The notes below the pieces were generated by a model. The model was not told the origin of the DNA. It ran no database searches and saw nothing but the letters and a program-made list of their open reading frames with translations. DNA of 64,000 nucleotides from Harmothoe impar (lineage: Eukaryota > Annelida > Polychaeta > Phyllodocida > Polynoidae), in NCBI GenBank assembly GCA_947462335.1, contig OX381709.1:65402609-65466608 (forward strand), in the 5' to 3' direction. The position numbers and the translations under genes are program-made. Shown in pieces: positions 19,921 through 34,200 of this stretch. How positions within the stretch are numbered: the stretch's first letter is position 1; each line of letters opens with the position of its first letter.

Positions 19921-20375
19921 TAGGGGAAGATGGGGTAATACGGGCCATGGGGTAATAAGGGACACTCTCATTTCAGACTGATATTTTTTACTGAAAGGTA
20001 ACACTAGGAACTCAGTTTTTGTTATAAAATAAAAGGTAGGCATCAAATCATATATATTGCAGCATTTATTATGTTGTTGGAGGAATTATTGTTTGAATTA
20101 TATGCGGAAAATAAAATTGAATGCCTGGAATATTGAGTGCTGACATCTTGATTATTAAAGCATAATTAGACACATCATTATTTATGTAAGCCCCTAGTTT
20201 GAGCAAAATGGTAATCTTTTTTCTGGTTTCAGGTGCTAAGGATAAACCACCCAATAGCTTATAAAATTAAATATGGTTTGGTTATTTTCTGTGAAGTGTC
20301 CAGGAATTGACACCACTATTTGTGTGGTGTCCCATATTACCCCAACCTCATTTTTTGATGGGGTAATACGGGTCA
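19921..20375. mobile_element. Inverted-repeat element with GGGGTAATACGGG motifs
   Basis: Left part has GATGGGGTAATACGGGCC and ATGGGGTAATAAGGGACAC. Near 20328 the reverse GTCCCATATTACCCCAACCT occurs, and near 20357 the forward GATGGGGTAATACGGG again. Noncoding, probably a degenerate MITE. Boundaries are approximate. Confidence 0.45.
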
Positions 20376-20675
20376 AAGGCAATCCCTATGGCAATTTGTA
20401 TATATTTTTTCTACAAAAATGTTTAGCTATTAATCTCATTTAAAACTTCCACATGAAAGAGTGCCTTTGCACTACCATATTTGCATAGGATTAGTATGGC
20501 TGTCCGGTATGGCTGGCCACCTGATTGTTCTCTTGTGACGTCACTCTCTGTGATTCCTTTTTAGGTCTGACTGCTTTATAATACTTTAATATGTTGATAG
20601 TATGTATGTCAGAATATTGCTAATTAATACTACCGATAGAAGGCCACATGAAATTACGCTGGTCTTATCTTTTAA

Positions 20676-21700
20676 ACCCCCAGCGCCCCTACCCAGTAAA
20701 CACACCTGTACCGGGCCAGTACCGTCATTGTACAGGCAAGTACCGGCACTACCGGGCCAGTACTGCCAGTACAGAGCCATTATAATGCCATTTAAGCTTG
20801 GTTGTACTGGCACTGTGCCGGCATAGTATCGACATTTCAGTAAGGGTATGCCGGTACTGGCCCAGTACCGGCATGCCACTACCAACATGCCGGTACCGGC
20901 ACAGTAGTTTTCAAAGAATCCACCAGATGTCACCGGTGCATGTTTTATGATATTGACGGTTTAGTTGCATATAATATCTCTATAATTATGACCCTCAGAG
21001 TCTTCAAAATAGTTTTAAATAGTTTAGCCTGAAACAAATTTCCTGTGAAATCTTATGGAATACAAACTTTTACATTAAATGTGATAAACAATGGGAGATC
21101 AAAGGGCATGTCTTTGCAAACACCTTTTGCTTGGTTATTACACAACTATAAGACCTGCAAGGTTTTTACTACTCTGTCAAAAACTGGTATGCTATACTTC
21201 TGGCTATAAACTGTAGTTGGTTGTTGCACCATGATGACTGATTGCCTAAGTCTTCAGGCCTTGAAGCACAATAGGTACAATATAATGTTAATTTTGCAAC
21301 AGATTACTTATGCTTTTGACTCTACGTTATACTTTAAACAGCGCTCAGTAACCGGTCCGGTACCGGTCCAGTACAGAAATGCCAGCATTGGTCCAGTACT
21401 GGTCCGATGCTGGCCCTGTACCATGTCAGTACTGGCATACTGTACTGGCCCGGTACTGGTGCCATTTGCACCCCAGTACTGGTCCAGTACCGATTGCCTG
21501 TACTGGCCCAGTACCGTTGCCAGGTGTGGGCCAGTACAGGACCGGTAAAGGTGTGTTTGCTGGGTATATATAGGGCTAAGAACCTGTCCCGACTCCACTC
21601 CGACTACAGCCTCGAGCCCTCCAGGCCCATTGCAGCCGTTAGGCTGTCGGGGCCCGAGACTGCTCCGACTGTCGCTGGAGGGGTACCGGGATTTGCGCCT
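20676..21700. mobile_element. TTAA-flanked element, interrupted by a nested insertion
   Basis: TTAA at 20672-20675 and 21701-21704. The left part CCCCCAGCGCCCCT and the right part TATAGGGCTAAGAACCTGTC...TTTGCGCCT match the uninterrupted relative at 36502-36586. Everything from 20692 to 21564 is a younger insertion. Confidence 0.6.
20692..21564. mobile_element. TA-duplicating DNA element with GTACTGG subterminal repeats
   Basis: Termini CCCAGTAAACACACCT and AGGTGTGTTTGCTGGG are imperfect inverted repeats, flanked by TA on both sides (20690-20691, 21565-21566). Both ends carry arrays of CCAGTAC/GTACTGG and CCGGTAC motifs in both orientations (20700-20910 and 21340-21548). No transposase is visible in 873 bp. 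The TA duplication fits the Tc1/mariner group among others. Confidence 0.7.
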
Positions 21701-22099
21701 TTAACATGTTCTGTGACAGGTGGCGCCGCCTGGTGGCTGGGGCGCTAACTAACCCAGGCCGTCACGGCTGGTTGAACATTCACCAGTCGGCTTCAGGCGG
21801 CCGCTGCAGAGCAGACGAGAATCGACGCTCTTCTGCAAACAGCGGCGTCTCTGGCTGATTTCCATCAAACATCAACATTGACAACCCACCTAAACCCAAG
21901 AATACTACTAAGGAATATTTTGTGCACATCCATTTGGAGGATTATACCTGGAATTTGGTCTAATAGTGTAGGAAAATCGTGGCTGTGTGTAATATTACGT
22001 CCGCAGAGAGGAACGCAGCGCGTGGCCCAATCAACAGTTGATGAATTATTGAGGAGTGACTAAGGCGGGAGGCTGGGCCTCTACTGATGGAGTACTATG

Positions 22100-22254
22100 G
22101 ACAATTGCCAGCCACTCGCATTTGGGTGTAACTTATCTTGAGGAAACACCAACCCAACATACTATTGGATTTTGTATTCTATTCTATTGTATTCTACTCT
22201 ATCTGGAGGAATCACTGGAATAAAAGGCAGACGACATCCGGCTCTTAACTACCA
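22100..22254 (+). promoter_or_regulatory. Possible ADGRV1 5' UTR exon
   Basis: A TATA-like AATAAAAGGC at about 22219 and an ETS-like ACATCCGG precede a strong plus-strand donor ACCAG|GTAAGA at 22254/22255. ADGRV1 exon 1 has an acceptor 3 nt before its ATG, so an upstream noncoding exon must exist. This is one candidate, not proven. Confidence 0.22.
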
Positions 22255-24149
22255 GGTAAGATAGCTAATGCAATTAATATAATTATGTTCACACATTTAG
22301 ATGCATGACTAAGTCACTTATTCTGCTTAGTAAGCATATTTATGATCAAAATAAATTGATGAAAGCACATAATAATATTCGGCGAATGCTGAACTCACCA
22401 GGACTGCAGTTCATTGACATAACGTTACTGTCGAGCGTCTATACAACCCAATTAATCAGTCTCAGTAATTGGTTGCTATTACAACAGACAAGACAGTCCT
22501 ACCCATAATCTACACCGATGTACTTGCGTGACACAGACCATGTGATATGTTCAAATAGAATTACCTGTAAGTTTTATAGCCGTGAAATGGAACCCAATGC
22601 ATTACATTATGGTCCTGTACACCCGGGCTTGTACACTACATCATTACATGCAGGTTCCAAGGGTTATGGGGGACTGAGCTTTTATTGTTTACTGTTTGTA
22701 AAACAGTAAACCTATATGTCTAATTTCCTAAGCATTGACACCCAAAACAATCAATTAGTATGTTAGGATGTGATTGTGATGGAGAAGGAAGGGGTCAAAC
22801 CAATAGATACCTAGTCTAGCATGGCGCATCCATATGTCGTGTGCCTCGCCCATTAGTGTTTAGTTGTTGTTACGCGCAGGGGTTGACCACCTGTCCAGCT
22901 GACCACAGCTTTACTATACAATAACGGACACTCATCTCTGGGTCAGTTTAAGGTGGAGACTGGAGTGCATGTATATGGAGTGAAGTATAGAGTCAGGGCA
23001 CCATATGCTGTATGATACTTAGCCTGATCGACTTACTCTAATATCATATAATATGGGATTGTGATTAGGCCTACTTATATTCTAACATTCTGTATAGTCA
23101 TTAAAGACGGAGGAGAGACTGGGGTAACATATCATATGCTACCAATTTGTGATGTAATGTTTGTCTATTTTAAGATTCATGGAAATTAGATCACTGATAA
23201 TGAATATTGCCAATATCAATGAAATGCTTTTTTCCTCATTTATTTCAATTTCAAACCCTTTTCGTAACGCTTGCCAAAATTGTGAAAATAATGGCACAAA
23301 CGCCTGGGTAGGATAGTGTGCATATATTTGATGACTAATGATTATCTTTGACAAATTGCATGTAATAGAAATGCAACACGTAGGATAAATCTCCCCACAT
23401 TATATACACATAGTCTGTGCTCATATTCATATGCTCATATCGAAGATTAGGTCCTACACATACATGTACTTATAGTGGATGCTGAGACCCGCACATTTAG
23501 CAGTACACCTGTAGGGTACATCATCCCGCAATGCCTTCACCATTGCAGGGCGCGTGGGTAATTGTAAAATATCATTAACCGATGCAGTCACGCATGCACG
23601 CATCGCCATGTGTTGCCTCCAAGCCCTCCTCCAACCTGCACTATTCACCCCCTCCTCCACGGCCTAGCCGCTACAGCATCCCTGAACCATGAAGAGCTCT
23701 ATGACTCAGGGCTTACCCCCCCCCCCCCCCCCCCCCTTCGCCTAGCCATTCCATGCCATCCTCCTCAGCCCTCGTATACAACAAGTTCAGATCGGGGCTT
23801 GTACGTATATAGCTGGTGTAATACCACCCGTATACTCTCTGAGCTCCACACAGCTAAGGTTACCAATTGGGGCCCTCTCAGTGCTTTACCATCACAATGT
23901 CCTGGGATTGTTTCCCAGGGTGAACTCTTTGAGGTACGAAATCTGATACCACTAGGGCTTACACAGATGAAACAATGCTCCCATCTGATATATCCTTAGG
24001 CGTTAAATTGCAAATAGTCCAGAATATAGCATGACCTATCATAAAAGGGCAGAGTTACCAATCTTATAGATTGAACTAGTCAATAACCTTGATATGGGCA
24101 CTTTTCATTCAAGTTCGGGTATGAATATTTTATAAATGCAGCCTAGTTT

Positions 24150-24513
24150 CAGTGGCGGATCCAGGATTGTCTAGAGGGGGGGGCCCAAACCTGGCCAACC
24201 CAGAGTGGCTATTGGTTTCCCGCGCGCGAAGCGCATCAGCTGTATTTAGGGGGTATGGGGGCATGCCCCCCAGGAAAATTTTGTTGATCTAGCCTTGAAA
24301 TGGTGAATTCTCACGCATTTTAGGACACCCCCCCTCCAAAACAGGTGCCCTCAGTCATGCCCTATGAACCATACTTCGCAATCTCTTTATCTCTTTCCCT
24401 CTTTTCTTGTTTTTTCTTTTTTCTTTTCTCTTCCTCTTTTTTTTTTTTTTTTTTTTTTGGGGGGGGGGGGGGGGGGCCAAGGCCCGTCGGGCCCCCCCCT
24501 GGATCCGCCAATG
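24150..24513. mobile_element. Inverted-repeat element, CAGTGGCGGATCCAGG termini
   Basis: Starts CAGTGGCGGATCCAGG and ends CCTGGATCCGCCAATG, a nearly perfect terminal inverted repeat of a type widespread in invertebrate genomes. The interior has G-rich stretches and a run of about 22 T then 19 G. Noncoding MITE. Confidence 0.65.
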
Positions 24514-26251
24514 TAGTTTTGACTGGAGGCAACAGACCGTGGTTGGATGGCCACACTTCCTGCAGCCCAGCAACCGGCGTCCCGGTTGCCATGGTAACAC
24601 TTTTGGCGATGCTGCGCGACGGGTTACAATCACTAAGAGACTGCCGCCGTTGTGTGTGGGTCATCGTTACCATGCCAACTCAAAACAACAACAGAACATA
24701 GTGATGCATTGTAGAGTACCCTTAACAAAGGACGGCTAATTAGCCGGCTGTGGTGCTAATTTTGCTAATGCATAGTTTTATACTTTTTACGATCGGTTTC
24801 AGAGAGACACATTAATGCTAGTAATAGCGCTAAATATCACATACATATAACCTAGTATATATAACTTTACGGCGGTATGGTTACCGACGTATACATAAGG
24901 ATAATTAAATATTAACAAGCAATCTATTAATCCCCACTCGACCCTCTTGGCCCCTCGGGAAGGGATGCTGCCCTGGAACTTGTAATAAGGGAGTTTCCCG
25001 GCATCACTGAAGTCCTTGGTTTAGGCCGACCATCTGTGAGGTGGGACATTGGTGCCATAACAACAACAATACACAACCTTTGTCTTCTGGTATCTATCAA
25101 ACATGTGGACATGTCCTGGCTTGTCATCTCGAAATAATGGCATTCAATGAAGCGGGACTGGAACTAATGATTAAATAGAGTCGGTATATGGCTAAACAGG
25201 TGTGTTTTAGGTCTTGTCCCATGTATTTCTATAACCCAGAACCACCACTCTCATCCTAATATTGGGGTTGAACCATTAAAAGATTAATCCCCTTATATCC
25301 ATCATATTAGTTGGCATTTACAGATCACCCTAAATTGTGGCTATAATCTACATATGCTAGAGGAATTGTTAGTGAGCCTTACCTCTGTATAGTAGCTTAA
25401 TTTGATTTGATTTTCATTTATTTATCCTGGCAAGAATGAATGGCCTGTACATAAGACCGTATTAAACTATACTGTATTGTAGCTGGCTAGATTTCACATT
25501 TGATACAAAAGAGAGTAGCAATTTCTTAAGTCTTCAATAGTATAATTTAAGAAGATAAACAACAGCTTGTATCCCATTGATCTATAAAATAATGATAAAC
25601 AATAACCTACAGCAGTAAGTCTAGCATCCACACCGAGTGTGATTATTCATATACAAGCCACTGCTGAGCTGGGATAGTTCATGATTTTTACCAGCAGATG
25701 TATTCACGATACAACGATTAAACAAATAAGAATAACCCATCATTACAGAATGTAATTCATGTTAAGTATAAGAAATACGTTACCTTTTAATTTCAATCCA
25801 AATGATGTACTATATGTAACACGAGGTTATAAGATACTGCTTTGTATATTTCAACATAGTCTGAAAGAGTTAGGAGTTTGTCCTCACATATAAACAAAGG
25901 CTGATACATGCAGTAGTTTTATCGTGAATTTAAAAAGAACATATAACTATCTATACAGTATGCATGTAAATTTATGTATATATACATGTGAAATATGCGC
26001 GTACATATTAGTTTGTTCATACACATCCATGTTATATTCGTTCCTCTGACCACCACAACGATACAATTGAATATAATTTTGAAAGATATCGATAGCGCAA
26101 CATTATGCCACATGATCTGTCTTGATATGGAGTGCAAGGCTATTGGGTCAGATCCTCCCACTATGAAGCCAAGCAATCCGACAAGAACTGCAATCGATGC
26201 TGTTTTGATTGATTTTAACTCTTCTTATGTACAGTGCATTTCAGTCTATAA

Positions 26252-26507
26252 GGCCAAAAAAAAAAGTTGTGTTCAGGTATCCCTAGCGACCCTATTTTTT
26301 TGACCCTACCCAATATTTTTTTTCTTTTTTTTTTTGGAAGGCATTTTTGTGTTTTTTTCTACCAAAAAATCTTCCCGAAAAATTATACGAAAATGGGAGG
26401 AAATCTGCCTCAAAATCCTTAAAAACATTTGATTAAAAAAAAAAAAGACCTACCTACCCTATTTTTTTTGGGCCATGTTACCTGAACACAACTATTTTTT
26501 TTTGGCC
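26252..26507. mobile_element. MITE with TAA duplication, GGCCAAAAAA termini
   Basis: Inverted ends run about 28 bp: GGCC, an A-run, then AGTTGTGTTCAGGTA, mirrored at the right end as TACCTGAACACAACT, a T-run, then GGCC. TAA at 26249-26251 and 26508-26510. Noncoding interior with long A and T runs. The 3-bp duplication suggests PIF/Harbinger. Confidence 0.7.
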
Positions 26508-28021
26508 TAAAGAAAGCTATGCATTTAAAAAATACTCAGAGGATACCCTCCTGGCCTAAAAACATATCATCAACAAATGAAACAGACCTGCGGGCCAGAT
26601 TGTATGATCTGATCTATGCAAAATGATCCTACAATGTATCATCTTAATCATAGTGACTAGATTATTGACAGAAATACAACGTGTAACCGATGTTGCATTA
26701 CCTGATAACATGTATTAACCAATACACCCATGTATACACTGATATAGATGGTGGTCAGGTGTTAAATCAGGGAAACTGTAGCCGGATCAGCGGCCCGTGT
26801 GTTAAGTGATACATTTGTACATGGATCAATAGGCCAGGGGTAGACCGAGCAGTACAAGCAACACGTGTTCGCCTGCTCACTGACGTGCATCCATAATGTT
26901 AAAACACGAGCCGTTCACTTTTTTTCGGTGAATGCTTTACATGTCAAGTAAAAGCGGCGTGAAAGGGATACTTATTTTGCCCCAGGTGGCCCCATACGCT
27001 AGTTCTGAGTATAGTCTAATAAATGTATTGCGGGGTATACAGGACGCCCTCATTAATTGTGATATCTGTACAGGTTGTTCCACATGTATAGGTATCAACT
27101 ATACCCAATCAGATAACACTTGAGAGTTGAAATGGTAAATGAAGTATGATCCTATATGCTGGAGATGGTGAAGTCCTATAAGAGAGACATTGATTTAGTG
27201 ACCATGACAAAGTATCCCGCACCATGCGTTCTAACGCAATTGATTCCACCCCACAGGAGGAAATGGGGTCTGATCGCATGAATAAGTGCACGCCAACTAA
27301 ATGGAAATAAGCCTGTCCGATCGCTGTTTGACACATGGCACCAAGTTGAAGTGCCTGCATATATGCTGTAACATGGAAGTCTGGGTCTGTGCAGATTGAA
27401 TATATAGATCAATATGCAAGCGACCAATCGAAAACTCTTATAATTGGCAAGCTTATATGCATCAAACATATCAACTGGACCAGTACCCCAACCAGTACAT
27501 ATACTAGTACGTGAGACCGCATTGGTAGATGCGATATAGCAACCCTATTATACTAGTATATCAGTATGCATATTAACACAATTGTAGCAAACCCCACCCG
27601 TGCATGATGTCTTTATTGTTCATACCGGATCACGAATAAAAAAAATCGCAGATTGCCACCAAACTGGGAAGATCACCCCGACGCCGATGATGTCCTTTGT
27701 GGATATCCCTAGGCCAGATAACTGCAAAAAGTATGTGAATAAATTGTACGATTTACCATGCATTGTGATTGGTTTCCTTTTTAAACTGTTGTTGTATCAG
27801 GATTATCCTATAGCCACATCTTACCCAGATTCCTGTTTCTATTGATTGGAAACTGAGTGGCTGAATCTGCTCATGTTTTTTTTCCGTCATATTGTTATAT
27901 TTTGTACACTCTTTAATATTGACTACTGTTGAGAGACGCAACTTGTTGTGGAGATTTCAGTCAATAAAAGCATTTCAAAACTCAAAAACGCAACTCATGC
28001 TGTCCTTGTACTTTACAGGGC

Positions 28022-28204
28022 ATGGCCCAGGGCTGGACACCGCTCCTGCTGACGGCCCTGCTGGTCACCTTACCATGGGGCACGGACGGGGAAGGTGTCA
28101 TCACGATGGTGACAGACGCCGTGGTCGTCAGGGAGGGAGAGATGTTCGCTGTGACTGTGAGGAAGGCAGGCACAGCTAACAGCGCCATCAACGTCGTAGT
28201 AGAG
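28022..28204 (+). CDS. ADGRV1: ADGRV1 coding exon 1: signal peptide, Calx-beta 1 start
   Basis: ATG at 28022 follows acceptor TTTACAG (28012-28018) by 3 nt, so the 5' UTR is mostly in an upstream exon. MAQGWTPLLLTALLVTLPWG is a clear signal peptide. It is followed by the first Calx-beta strands (TDAVVVREGEMFAVTVRKAG). Ends GAG|GTAGGT, phase 0. Confidence 0.9.
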
Positions 28205-31200
28205 GTAGGTTACATGCGTTTTTAAAAAGAATAACAGAAGATAATTGCGCAGTACTCAGGATAATCATGGATGCTAATAGAAAACAGAGCACTTACCACA
28301 TTGCAATCTCATTTGAAATAAACCGTACGAAGTTCCATGCCCATGCAGACATTGTGTAAGATATTAAGATATTACTAACTTAAGGTAATGACGGACCATG
28401 TAAAAGAATCATGCTAGCCACCAAACAAAAAAGGAGTGGGTGCTCATTTTTTTTAACAATGAATGAGGGAGAGGGTGATGGAACACCCTAGTATTACACA
28501 GTTTGTCTCATAAACTATCGCTATATATACCCGATATCTGAGTATATGATTGACATACCAGTGCGCATTTAAGCTAACAAACATAATAAGAGTGTATTGT
28601 AATAGTGGCACATGGGGTTCTCAATGTAAAGAAACGAAGAGTAAAATCTACGCTGAGTTAATGAAACATCAGGTGGATTTACAAATTATGATAGAGGCAC
28701 GTCTAATGTATAGATGAGCGGATGATCCACTCAGGTTGTTAACAATGAGCAGCTCGGGCCTCCTCAACCTGCTCAGTCCCACGAGTATTGGTTGCCAGGC
28801 TATGAGGGAAAACTAGGCTGGCAGACCTGCCTGTTCCCCCTCCACACCAATGCCCCAGGGACAAGCACAGACACGCGTTACCTCTGGCCGGGGGTGTACC
28901 CCACATCCACGGCTATTTGACCCTGTAACACAGCTTGTAACTAGGCAAACCAAACTGTTTGGTATTGTGGTGTTTATGTGAGTCAGTATCACACTTTACA
29001 CAGCAATTATTACAGAATATGATCCCGATTCTAGAATGAGATATGGTCTATAACGACGGACAGTCTCAGAGCACTGCTATCTGTATATATACATCAGTGT
29101 TGCCGAAAACCTTTTATGCACATGTGCCAATGTGGCCTGTGTAGCGAGATCATACACAGGCCATTTTTCTTCTACACAGGCCATATAGAACTTGTGTATA
29201 TACATTGATGTCAAATAAGGTGATTTCATGCCAACCAATATTGTTAAATACAGGTGTTATTTTGACAAGAGCTGCCAAAATGTATTGAGAAATGTGTAAA
29301 TCCATTGAACAATGGTTCACTTCTAATAGGACTATCTGAAAAAAATTTCACTGTTGGAAAGCTTAGGTTATGGCCGGTCATTGTGGCCGATGTCTGAAGG
29401 CCTCATATCGGCCATTACGATTCTACATCGGCAAAAGTCGATGTGCCGATGGGCCGATGTCATTTTAGCGACATTATATACTTGCAGAACAGATTGATTT
29501 GAGGGATGGTCTGCCGTTTTTCTTTTCACCCTATTGTTATCTCATGAAAGGATCATTAGGATGTCACAAAGTATATATGGATGCTATGTAAGAGGAGAGC
29601 GATGGGCTATATTGTTTTTGAGAAGAACTGGAAAACAATTTGCGACTTTGTTGGACTTCGCCCCCAGTCCCATATAACACTATATAGTGCGATTTATATA
29701 CTCTCGCCTAGCTTTGACCTGGTTGTGGTGTCGGCTTTACGCTGGCATCCCCTGTTTGGAGGTTGTGTAGTTTTATAACGGGGTTCTCAACCTACAGTTG
29801 GGATCCAAACTAGGATCAAATATCAGGTGTTGTACGAGGTTGGATCCCAACATCACATTACTCAGGTGTTGACTGAGGGAACGGGCAGAGAGGCTATTGG
29901 GTAGCGCATGCTACTTTTAGGGATAGCAAGCTTAAAGTGGAATTCATGAAAGGTTGATGTCGGATTGACAGAAACACACAAAATTCAATGGAAATATGTC
30001 GAAACAGCGGGGTGTTAAAATGAATCAGACAGGAATATTTCTAAAGACGTTGTGTCATTGATATTTGATGGAACAAAGCTAAACAAATTGTAGCTACATT
30101 AGACTGAGTGACAACAGTAACAATATATCAATGAGTCGCGATATCCTGGCTTGAAATAATAATGTCAGCTATGATATTATCAAATTAGCACACCTTTCTG
30201 CTTTTGATGCAAGAGCCACAATAAATTACACATTCATGTAAATACATCATTTTCTGCACCATTTCAGATTGTGGACCCTGAAGGACAGGGTGGGCAGGAC
30301 TTTCACGGTACCTCTCAGCCCACTGTCATCCCGGCAGGTATGGGCAGTGTAGACCGGAGTGTCCTCTTCACCGTCAGGGACGACAACATACCAGAACCGG
30401 ATGAGACGTTCACTCTACGTCTCAAGGTCACCAACGGGGACGGCATAGAGGGCTCCTCCCAGACGGCAACCGTCACTGTGCTAGCCAATGATGACGCCTT
30501 TGGTGTCTACTCATTTGAAGATGTGAGTCACTATTTAACTTATGCTTAGGGCAGTTATAAATGTTGGTACCCGTTGTGTATCATCACGTGGTCCTAACAG
30601 CAGAACTGCTTCATGCAGCTGACATTGGTCACGTTCTGTGCTCATGCAGGGTTATGAAATATTTAGGTAGTTTTGTATCAAAATGTACATTACATTGCAT
30701 GAAACGTGTCCGTCTCATTGTTACAGAATAGTGTGTTTTCCTGAAGGTACATTTGACCATTCTCGGGAAAATGTTCGTGACACATTGGGTTCATTCCGAG
30801 CCTTGTATTATTAAAACCAAGATGTATTTATATTGTAAGGATACGTTATACGTGTAACATAATGTAAATCATTAGCTATGTGTATATTTGTACTGCCAAA
30901 TCGTAATGTTATTATACTTGCTTGCAGACGTCACCAAGGATGGTAGCGGAACCCAGCACTAACGTGTTCAAGATCCGTCGTGACCGCGGAAGTTACGGCA
31001 GCGTCAACATTAGCTACGAAGTATGATCTGTGACAATAATTGTTACCAACGTTACTAAAATAATTTATTTACTACAATGGCATACAGATAATATGCACAC
31101 AAGTAGGACCATAGGTGCAATGTCATTAAAAAGAATACATTAATGTACATCAGAAATGGAACACCCTTCATAATTCAATCCATGAATCAATTATAGTAAA

Positions 31201-34200
31201 CATTTGTAAGATGTTACTAATTTAATTCATGAGTCTGTATGTTTCATATTAAACTCAGTAGAATGCGAAGCAAGGTAACCTCGCAAATGGTACCATTTTC
31301 CAAAAGCTTTTGGACTCCTATAGCCTATATCCACAACGCTAGTGTCCGTGGGTATTACAGGCTACACTATGTACACTAGAATGAAGAGGGGGGCTCCTCA
31401 CTGAATTAATAAATCTGGTTACACCACATAGATACGCTGGACATGGTATTGCTTGATACTCTACTTTACATTGGTAACGTGGACCCGACTTGTTTTTTAG
31501 GTGAGGAGAAATGATGACGGCACGTTGGCCGACACTGACGTAACACCCTCCAGTGGTGTCGTCACATTCACCAGCGAACAGACGACATTTGACTTGAGTC
31601 TTGACGTCATCAACGACGTGGTGAGTGTTATGATTTATTAACTATTCATTGAACAATTGTTCAAAATTATATAGACACGAAGAGCTATAATATTCCCTAA
31701 ACAGTTGTAGCAATGGCCAAATACCAGATCACGTATACACATTATACACATTATGTACATTGTATAACAGAAAACATTTTCTTTACGTTCACACAATACA
31801 ACAGCAGTTTTAGCCCTTCTATCTTCATCCTAATGTTGACTAATGTATAAATATTTCATGTTCTGCTTGTATAGACTGCTGAGAATGACGAGATATTCGT
31901 GGTGGAGCTGGTGGCGGCGTCTGGCGGGTCGGGGGAGAGCCAGCCCCGGATAGACCCGACCAAGAAGCAGACCATGTTCATCATCAGCCGCAACGACGCC
32001 CCTATCAGGTTCTCCCAGGTATGACGCATTCATATAAACACTAATTCTCCTGTCACAGAGGAGACTATATAAATCATAAAGGATCTCTATCTAATCTGTG
32101 ACACTGTGATGTACGTCGAAAGGGACAGTAACCCCACTGTCTTGACGCCCACAATAATGGCAATAATCGTGATGACCTAGTCCTTCCCGAGATTGTCGTG
32201 ACTATAAAAGGCCATCGCTTCTGATGCCATTTTCGCCTATAATGTTCCAGTGCAACTAACCCGGGGAGGGGGTAATTTCCAAATATTTGAGCAGATAAAA
32301 ATCTTTTTGCCTATGTATAGTATAGGTGTTGGAGCAACTATGTACAAAGTTGGCACCATTAAATCCGAAAAGTGTTGCTATGGTAACCAGGCAAAGTCAT
32401 CATGTCACAAATCATGAAGAATCGAGTGACGCACACATTTTCTCACAGTAAAAAATATTTTTTTCCACATTCAAAGTTTTTTTTGCCCTCATACATAATT
32501 GTACAGTGTACAGAAGAGATTTTGCTTCACATCTGTACTATTCCCATTTACCTTGTCATATATGCTGTAACTTTTCCCTTTCCCAAGGGAAATCTATGAA
32601 ATCGTGCTGTGCTGAAAATAAGAAACCATTTTTCCTACACTATCAACCAGATAGCTGTACACCCTCAAACCCTGCTGGATATTTTCAATTCCTACCAGCA
32701 TATATAGTCAAATCTACACTCTATCAAATTATAATTCCGAGAAAGGCTCAGCAATACTCCCAGAATCCTTCCCATGGCTGTGAATATGCGTCACTCGATT
32801 CCTCATTAGACTCATAGATAGTGGTTACATCATTAACCATTATTATTGATCTAGCCAGGGAAATCTACTTGTTTATTCTCATCTTTAAACATTATTTTTT
32901 ATAAACTATGATGGGAATATACCATATCTATTCATAATATATACGGATGTATATTCTTGAACCCCCAAACCCCCCATGTCTTTGGTTCCATCCTCACTAG
33001 AAATAGGGTCGCTCCCCTTCCCACTCATTTGCCTCAAAACACTCTGAGAAAGACATTGTGCAGCAATGATGGACAAATCCAGTAGGAAATCCTGAATATT
33101 ATACAAAAATAATATTAGAGACAATAGCTTTGGTCAATAGCTGATAGGATTGCATAGCTATTTCTACTATTTATGAGCTATGTATCGATATGAGTCACTC
33201 GATGCCTCAACAGAGTTGTTTTCTTCATTTAAGTAGGGTGAGCTCACCTACTTACGACCTGACCTACGACTGTGAATAGACCACCTACTGCACCACATTG
33301 TAAGGTATCTGGAAGGGATGTACCACTGCCTAAATGTACAGCTGTCTGATTGTACCTACCATCACCTGGTCGCAATATGGATGGAATGTACCATCCTGCT
33401 GGTTGTAATATACAACTCAAATGGTCGCAATGTACAACTATGGTCTATTTAATGTATATTATTATCTATATGAGTAAATATGTGTTGGATCAATCTATTT
33501 AGCATAAGATTTAATGGATGTATCATTATAGTCTCTAGATGTCATTTAACTGTATCAAGACTGCAGTGTGGTACATCCTGACTACTAGTAATACAATCCA
33601 TCCAACGTGGTACACAGAAACCACTGCAGCAGTACATTACGACCACCCCACTGGTACATAGGAAATAGTACTATGTGACAGTGGTACATTCAATCTAGGA
33701 TCCATCTATCTAAAGATAGAGATATCTAAATGCAAGTTGAGGTGGTTTGCATCCTATTACACCATTATCTTTTATATATTTATATAATTTTTATATTTAC
33801 TTATTTGAATACACATGTAATGCAATGGAGTGAGGCTGATTTGTTTTAGGGCGAGAGATCAGGAATTCTTCATCAATATCTTACTTCTGCGCCTGTGTGT
33901 ATCCAGCTGCCTAAATCGATCCATTGTTCAATGAATGAGGGCATATCTAATATAAACATACATTCATATGCATACATTTGAGAAGTTACCCATCTAAACT
34001 CACTAATTTTGACATGAACCGACCATGATTTCACCATAAGAGGACCTTTAATACCACCCAGTGCCTTTTGGATTTTTCTTCCAAATCCAATCTTATTCAT
34101 GTATCTGTCAAATTTGTCGCATTAGATGGAGAAAAACATACTGTGAGACTGAAATACTAATGGTTGGAGGGAGGGGTGGTTGCATTAGAGGAATTTTTAC

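Larger units (their letters stand above)
18941..28018. other. Intergenic region with transposon relics
   Basis: Between the candidate promoter near 18.6 kb and ADGRV1 exon 1. Apart from the listed repeat elements and a possible 5' UTR exon near 22.25 kb I recognise no gene. Homopolymers include about 20 C at 23717-23737 and a T-then-G run near 24437-24476. Confidence 0.6.

Noticed and set aside
20586..21748. Plus and minus ORFs of 74-115 codons rich in Thr, Gly, Pro and Val
   Set aside because: Translations of the GTACTGG/CCAGTAC arrays of the TA element.
24355..24739. Four overlapping ORFs with poly-Lys, poly-Phe or poly-Gly
   Set aside because: They come from the T-run/G-run inside the inverted-repeat element at 24150-24513.
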